Positions 60,620 to 64,000 of a stretch of DNA of 64,000 nucleotides are shown here, piece by piece. Position 1 is the first letter of the stretch. Every line of letters starts with the position of its first letter. The notes beneath the pieces are model-generated. The model saw only the letters and a program-made list of their open reading frames with translations. It ran no database searches and was not told the origin of the DNA. This DNA is from Bolinopsis microptera (taxonomy: Eukaryota; Ctenophora; Tentaculata; Lobata; Bolinopsidae): the NCBI RefSeq assembly GCF_026151205.1, contig NC_087081.1, positions 7,993,246-8,057,245 on the forward strand, given 5' to 3'. The translations under genes were made by a program, and so were the position numbers.

Positions 60620-63600
60620 ATGGTTATTGATGGTCGAGTCTTATCAGCTGCTCTCACGATAACGGTAAGTACGCTTTTAAGTTTTATGTTTTCAATATTT
60701 ACAAAATACAATGTTGAACGGAGTACCGATTGCAAGATTATAGTTATACTTTGAACTAAGGTTTGGCAATAACATCATGTGCTTTGGACTCTCACTCTGG
60801 TCCCCCAAAAATGTTACTTTATTTTAGCTTATCATTATCCACTTCAGGTCCTATCATGCATGCTAGTGTCTCAACAAGCGTCAGCATTCGACCACTGTAA
60901 TCTCATTGACGACTGTAACCAGTGTCTCAGAAACTTTTCAGAATGCGCCTGGTAAGTACCTTTAAAAATAATAAGTATCTAGCGTGGTAATTATCATTAT
61001 GTAAGTACCTCACATTATATTCTAATTGCTTGATTGGGGTTTCAAGACTAAATCAAGAATTTTAATATCTGCTGCGAATAGTTCACAATCCTTTTAAAAA
61101 ACTTCCACAGTATAAAATAAATCCTTGTGTTTCAGAGGCAATACAAACGTTCGGTGGGTGCGGAATCGCACTTTTGACCTTATATACCATACTTTTTTTG
61201 TTAACCAGCTATCGTTATTTTTTTAGATTTGACATGCCCATAACTATGGTTAGGGTTAAATGTTTTCCATGACATAACATCAAAAATAAGGGAAAGAACT
61301 GAACGAATTACTTTAAAAATTCATCAGGATAAACACACAATCTTTCTTCTAAAACATATTCCCAGAAAGTTCATTATAATTATTATGTATTATCATTTAT
61401 TAAATGGCAAGTTGATATAATGCAGTGACTTAAAATACTATCGATATTTGATAGATAAACAAAATCAAAGAGTGAATCTTGGCAAATGAATAACTCTTCA
61501 GACTTCAAGCTGGATCGCAATCTCTCAAGAGATTGAAATTGAGTCACTTTAGTCACGATTAGATGTATTTTAGTTTAAATTAGATAAAATTACAGTTTGC
61601 ATGCAGTTTGCAGGCATTTTAGCTTATACACACAATGAGTTGGGGTGTGTTGTGGAGTTACAATATTGAATACTCTGCCTCAGTTATGCTCATGACTAGC
61701 TCAACTAAGCTAGCCCTGCCCATCTAATCGTATTTAGTGTAGTCATCCTGGCATAAAATCCACGGAAATATGAACAATTTTTTTACAGAGGATTTTTGAT
61801 TTCTACGTGTAGATATATGTCTCAGCTAACTTCTCTCAAAATTCCCAAGAAAAAAACCTTGTGTAATTTGCGTGGCGGCCACGCCCTTTTTTATCTGTGA
61901 GGGTAATTCTAGATCCATACATTTTGAATTGTTAGGAAACTCAGTGTACGACATTAACCTTGTAACTTATGTGTTGTGCTAAACTAAACAAATGTGTAAT
62001 GCAACATTATATACTACGCTGTCGGATAATCCAACCTGAAAGTACCTAAGACCTAAGTACCTATAAAGGCTGCAAATTTGGCGAATTGTTCAGCTTAATT
62101 GCGGTGTTTTTGTAACAAAACACATTTCCGCACTTACAATTACATATTGCCTTTGTTGTGTTTGATTGGTTTTAAAAAACTAAATCGTACGATCTTTTAA
62201 CAAAACTTCTGGTAAAAATATATCCTTATGTTTGACACCTCCCCACCAGGTGTCCACTCATCCTGGTGCATTAATAAGTATTACCGTATAAAATATTTCC
62301 TTGTGTTTGACACGCCACTTCAGGTGCGCTGACTCTTCCTGGTGCACTAATAAGTATTACCGTATAAAATATATCCTTGTGTTTGACACGTCACTTCAGG
62401 TGCGCTGACTCCTCCTGGTGCACTAATAAGTATTACCGTATAAAATATATCCTTGTGTTTGACACGCCACTTCAGGTGCGCTGACTCCTCCTGGTGCACT
62501 AATAAGTATTACTATATAAAATATATCCTTGTGTTTGACACGCCACTTCAGGTGCGCTGACTCCTCCTGGTGCACTAATAAGTATTACCGTATAAAATAT
62601 ATCCTTGTGTTTGACACGCCACTTCAGGTGCGCTGACTCCTCCTGGTGCACTAATAAGTATTACCGTATAAAATATATCCTTGTGTTTGACACGCCACTT
62701 CAGGTGCGCTGACTCCTCCTGGTGCACTAATAAGTATTACCGTATAAAATATATCCTTGTGTTTGACACGCCACTTCAGGTGCGCTGACTCCTCCTGGTG
62801 CACTAATAAGTATTACCGTATAAAATATATCCTTGTGTTTGACACGCCACTTCAGGTGCGCTGACTCCTCCTGGTGCACTAATAAGTATTACCGTATAAA
62901 ATATATCCTTGTGTTTGACACGCCACTTCAGGTGCGCTGACTCCTCCTGGTGCACTAATAAGTATTACCGTATAAAATATATCCTTGTGTTTGACACGCC
63001 ACTTCAGGTGCGCTGACTCCTCCTGGTGCACTAATAAGTATTACCGTATAAAATATATCCTTGTGTTTGACACGCCACTTCAGGTGCGCTGACTCCTCCT
63101 GGTGCACTAATAAGTATTACCGTATAAAATATATCCTTGTGTTTGACACGCCACTTCAGGTGCGCTGACTCCTCCTGGTGCACTAATAAGTATTACCGTA
63201 TAAAATATATCCTTGTGTTTGACACGCCACTTCAGGTGCGCTGACTCCTCCTGGTGCACTAATAAGTATTACCGTATAAAATATATCCTTGTGTTTGACA
63301 CGCCACTTCAGGTGCGCTGACTCCTCCTGGTGCACTAATAAGTATTACCGTATAAAATATATCCTTGTGTTTGACACGCCACTTCAGGTGCGCTGACTCC
63401 TCCTGGTGCACTAATAAGTATTACCGTATAAAATATATCCTTGTGTTTGACACGCCACTTCAGGTGCGCTGACTCCTCCTGGTGCACTAATAAGTATTAC
63501 CGTATAAAATATATCCTTGTGTTTGACACGCCACTTCAGGTGCGCTGACTCCTCCTGGTGCACTAATAAGTATTACCGTATAAAATATATCCTTGTGTTT

Positions 63601-63808
63601 GACACGCCACTTCAGGTGCGCTGACTCCTCCTGGTGCACTAATAAGTATTACCGTATAAAATATATCCTTGTGTTTTGACAAGCCACTTCAGGTGCGCTG
63701 ACTCCTCCTGGCCACATCCCCACTGTTTTGTGGCAGGAGCTTGGTATCTCAACAACGCTACTTGCAACATGTTAACTAATTACGAGAGTACTGTCACTGT
63801 TTCAAGAG
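60620..63808 (+). CDS. PSI-domain secreted or membrane protein, first three exons (gene continues off the window)
   Basis: Exons 60620-60664, 60848-60951 and 63693-63808; phases 0, 2 and 1 agree. Residues 1-33 form a signal peptide (ALTITVLSCMLVSQQASA). The next ~45 residues give a PSI (plexin-semaphorin-integrin) pattern: CNLIDDCNQCLRN, SECAWCADSSW, then CFVAGAWYLNNATCNM, with the C-x2-C and C-x-W-C spacing of the family. The acceptor of exon 3 could not be placed at the nearest AG (63736), because that frame stops; using cttcag ending 63692 gives an uninterrupted PSI domain. PSI domains occur in plexins, semaphorins, integrin beta chains, attractin and TEM7-like proteins; the first 88 residues do not decide which. 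Confidence 0.75.
62213..63711 (+). repeat. 76-bp minisatellite (20 units), each carrying a copy of the exon 3 splice acceptor
   Basis: One diverged unit plus nineteen near-identical ones (splice-like CAG ending at 62323 and every 76 bases to 63692). Each has a pyrimidine-containing tract, CACGCCACTTCAG and the 18 bases GTGCGCTGACTCCTCCTG. The last unit runs into the real exon 3 (CTCCTGGCCACATC); the others continue CTCCTGGTGCAC. Confidence 0.95.
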
Positions 63809-64000
63809 GTTAGTTTTACGTTATTTGATCGCTATATTATATTGAGCTGAGCTATGGTGATATTCATTCGCAACAATGTAAATGTTTTTACTGGGCTATA
63901 CTAATTTCTTCGCTCAGCCGCTTTTTAACTGGCATTTCCCTCCACTTCTCTGCTTTTAAAATCAACGTAGAATGACCTACAACCCCTTGCAGGACCAAGC
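63809..64000. other. Intron 3 of the PSI-domain gene, to the window end
   Basis: Begins with donor GTTAGT; no further exon seen before position 64000. Confidence 0.5.

Noticed and set aside
63737..63808. PSI exon 3 starting at the nearest AG (63736)
   Set aside because: In the phase set by exon 2 this reading hits a stop. Starting at 63693 gives an uninterrupted PSI cysteine pattern.

Overview
The window is eukaryotic, and almost certainly animal, nuclear DNA. It is AT-rich, its genes are split by GT-AG introns of about 100 to 3,000 bases, and the protein families are metazoan: an LDL-receptor-repeat GPCR, a two-pore-domain potassium channel, an astacin propeptide, a PSI-domain secreted protein, a class C beta-lactamase-like hydrolase and a kinesin-light-chain-style TPR protein on an NB-ARC-like ATPase. 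The gene mix and the transposons (PHD-finger LINE, MULE with FLYWCH domain, fold-back elements) suggest a non-bilaterian or slowly evolving invertebrate such as a cnidarian, but the species cannot be fixed from sequence alone.

Layout. 170-3801 (+): last coding exon of a GPCR with many LDL-A modules fused directly to seven membrane segments. 3913-12400: a transposon cluster with an SGNH-hydrolase-like ORF fragment, a decayed MULE, and a LINE whose second ORF is split by a 2.1 kb fold-back element with an exact 8-bp target duplication. 14059-15058 (-): two 5' exons of an astacin-type protease, with no catalytic exon found. 17141-22164 (-): a 13-exon beta-lactamase-like serine hydrolase with a signal peptide and a probable GPI signal. 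22165-37448: mostly non-coding, with a mariner-like MITE, a nested fold-back element, two related satellites and a TIR element with a small ORF. 37449-51754 (+): a 21-exon gene for a predicted 1,575-residue NB-ARC / disordered linker / TPR protein; every exon phase joins without a break. Its 3 kb intron 15 holds, on the opposite strand, a 4-exon gene for a 115-residue acidic secreted protein (47646-49132). 56197-58400 (-): a 6-exon K2P channel. 60620 to the end (+): the first three exons of a PSI-domain protein.

The most unusual theme is a repeated association of tandem duplications with splice sites. Nineteen near-identical 76-bp units at the end of the window each carry a copy of the real splice acceptor and first 18 coding bases of PSI exon 3. 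Splice donors are duplicated in the nested acidic gene. Minisatellites abut donors in the NB-ARC/TPR and K2P genes.

Exon coordinates were derived by hand from reading frame, GT/AG and phase agreement; no alignment or transcript was available. There is no sign of bacterial operons, CRISPR or tRNA genes.
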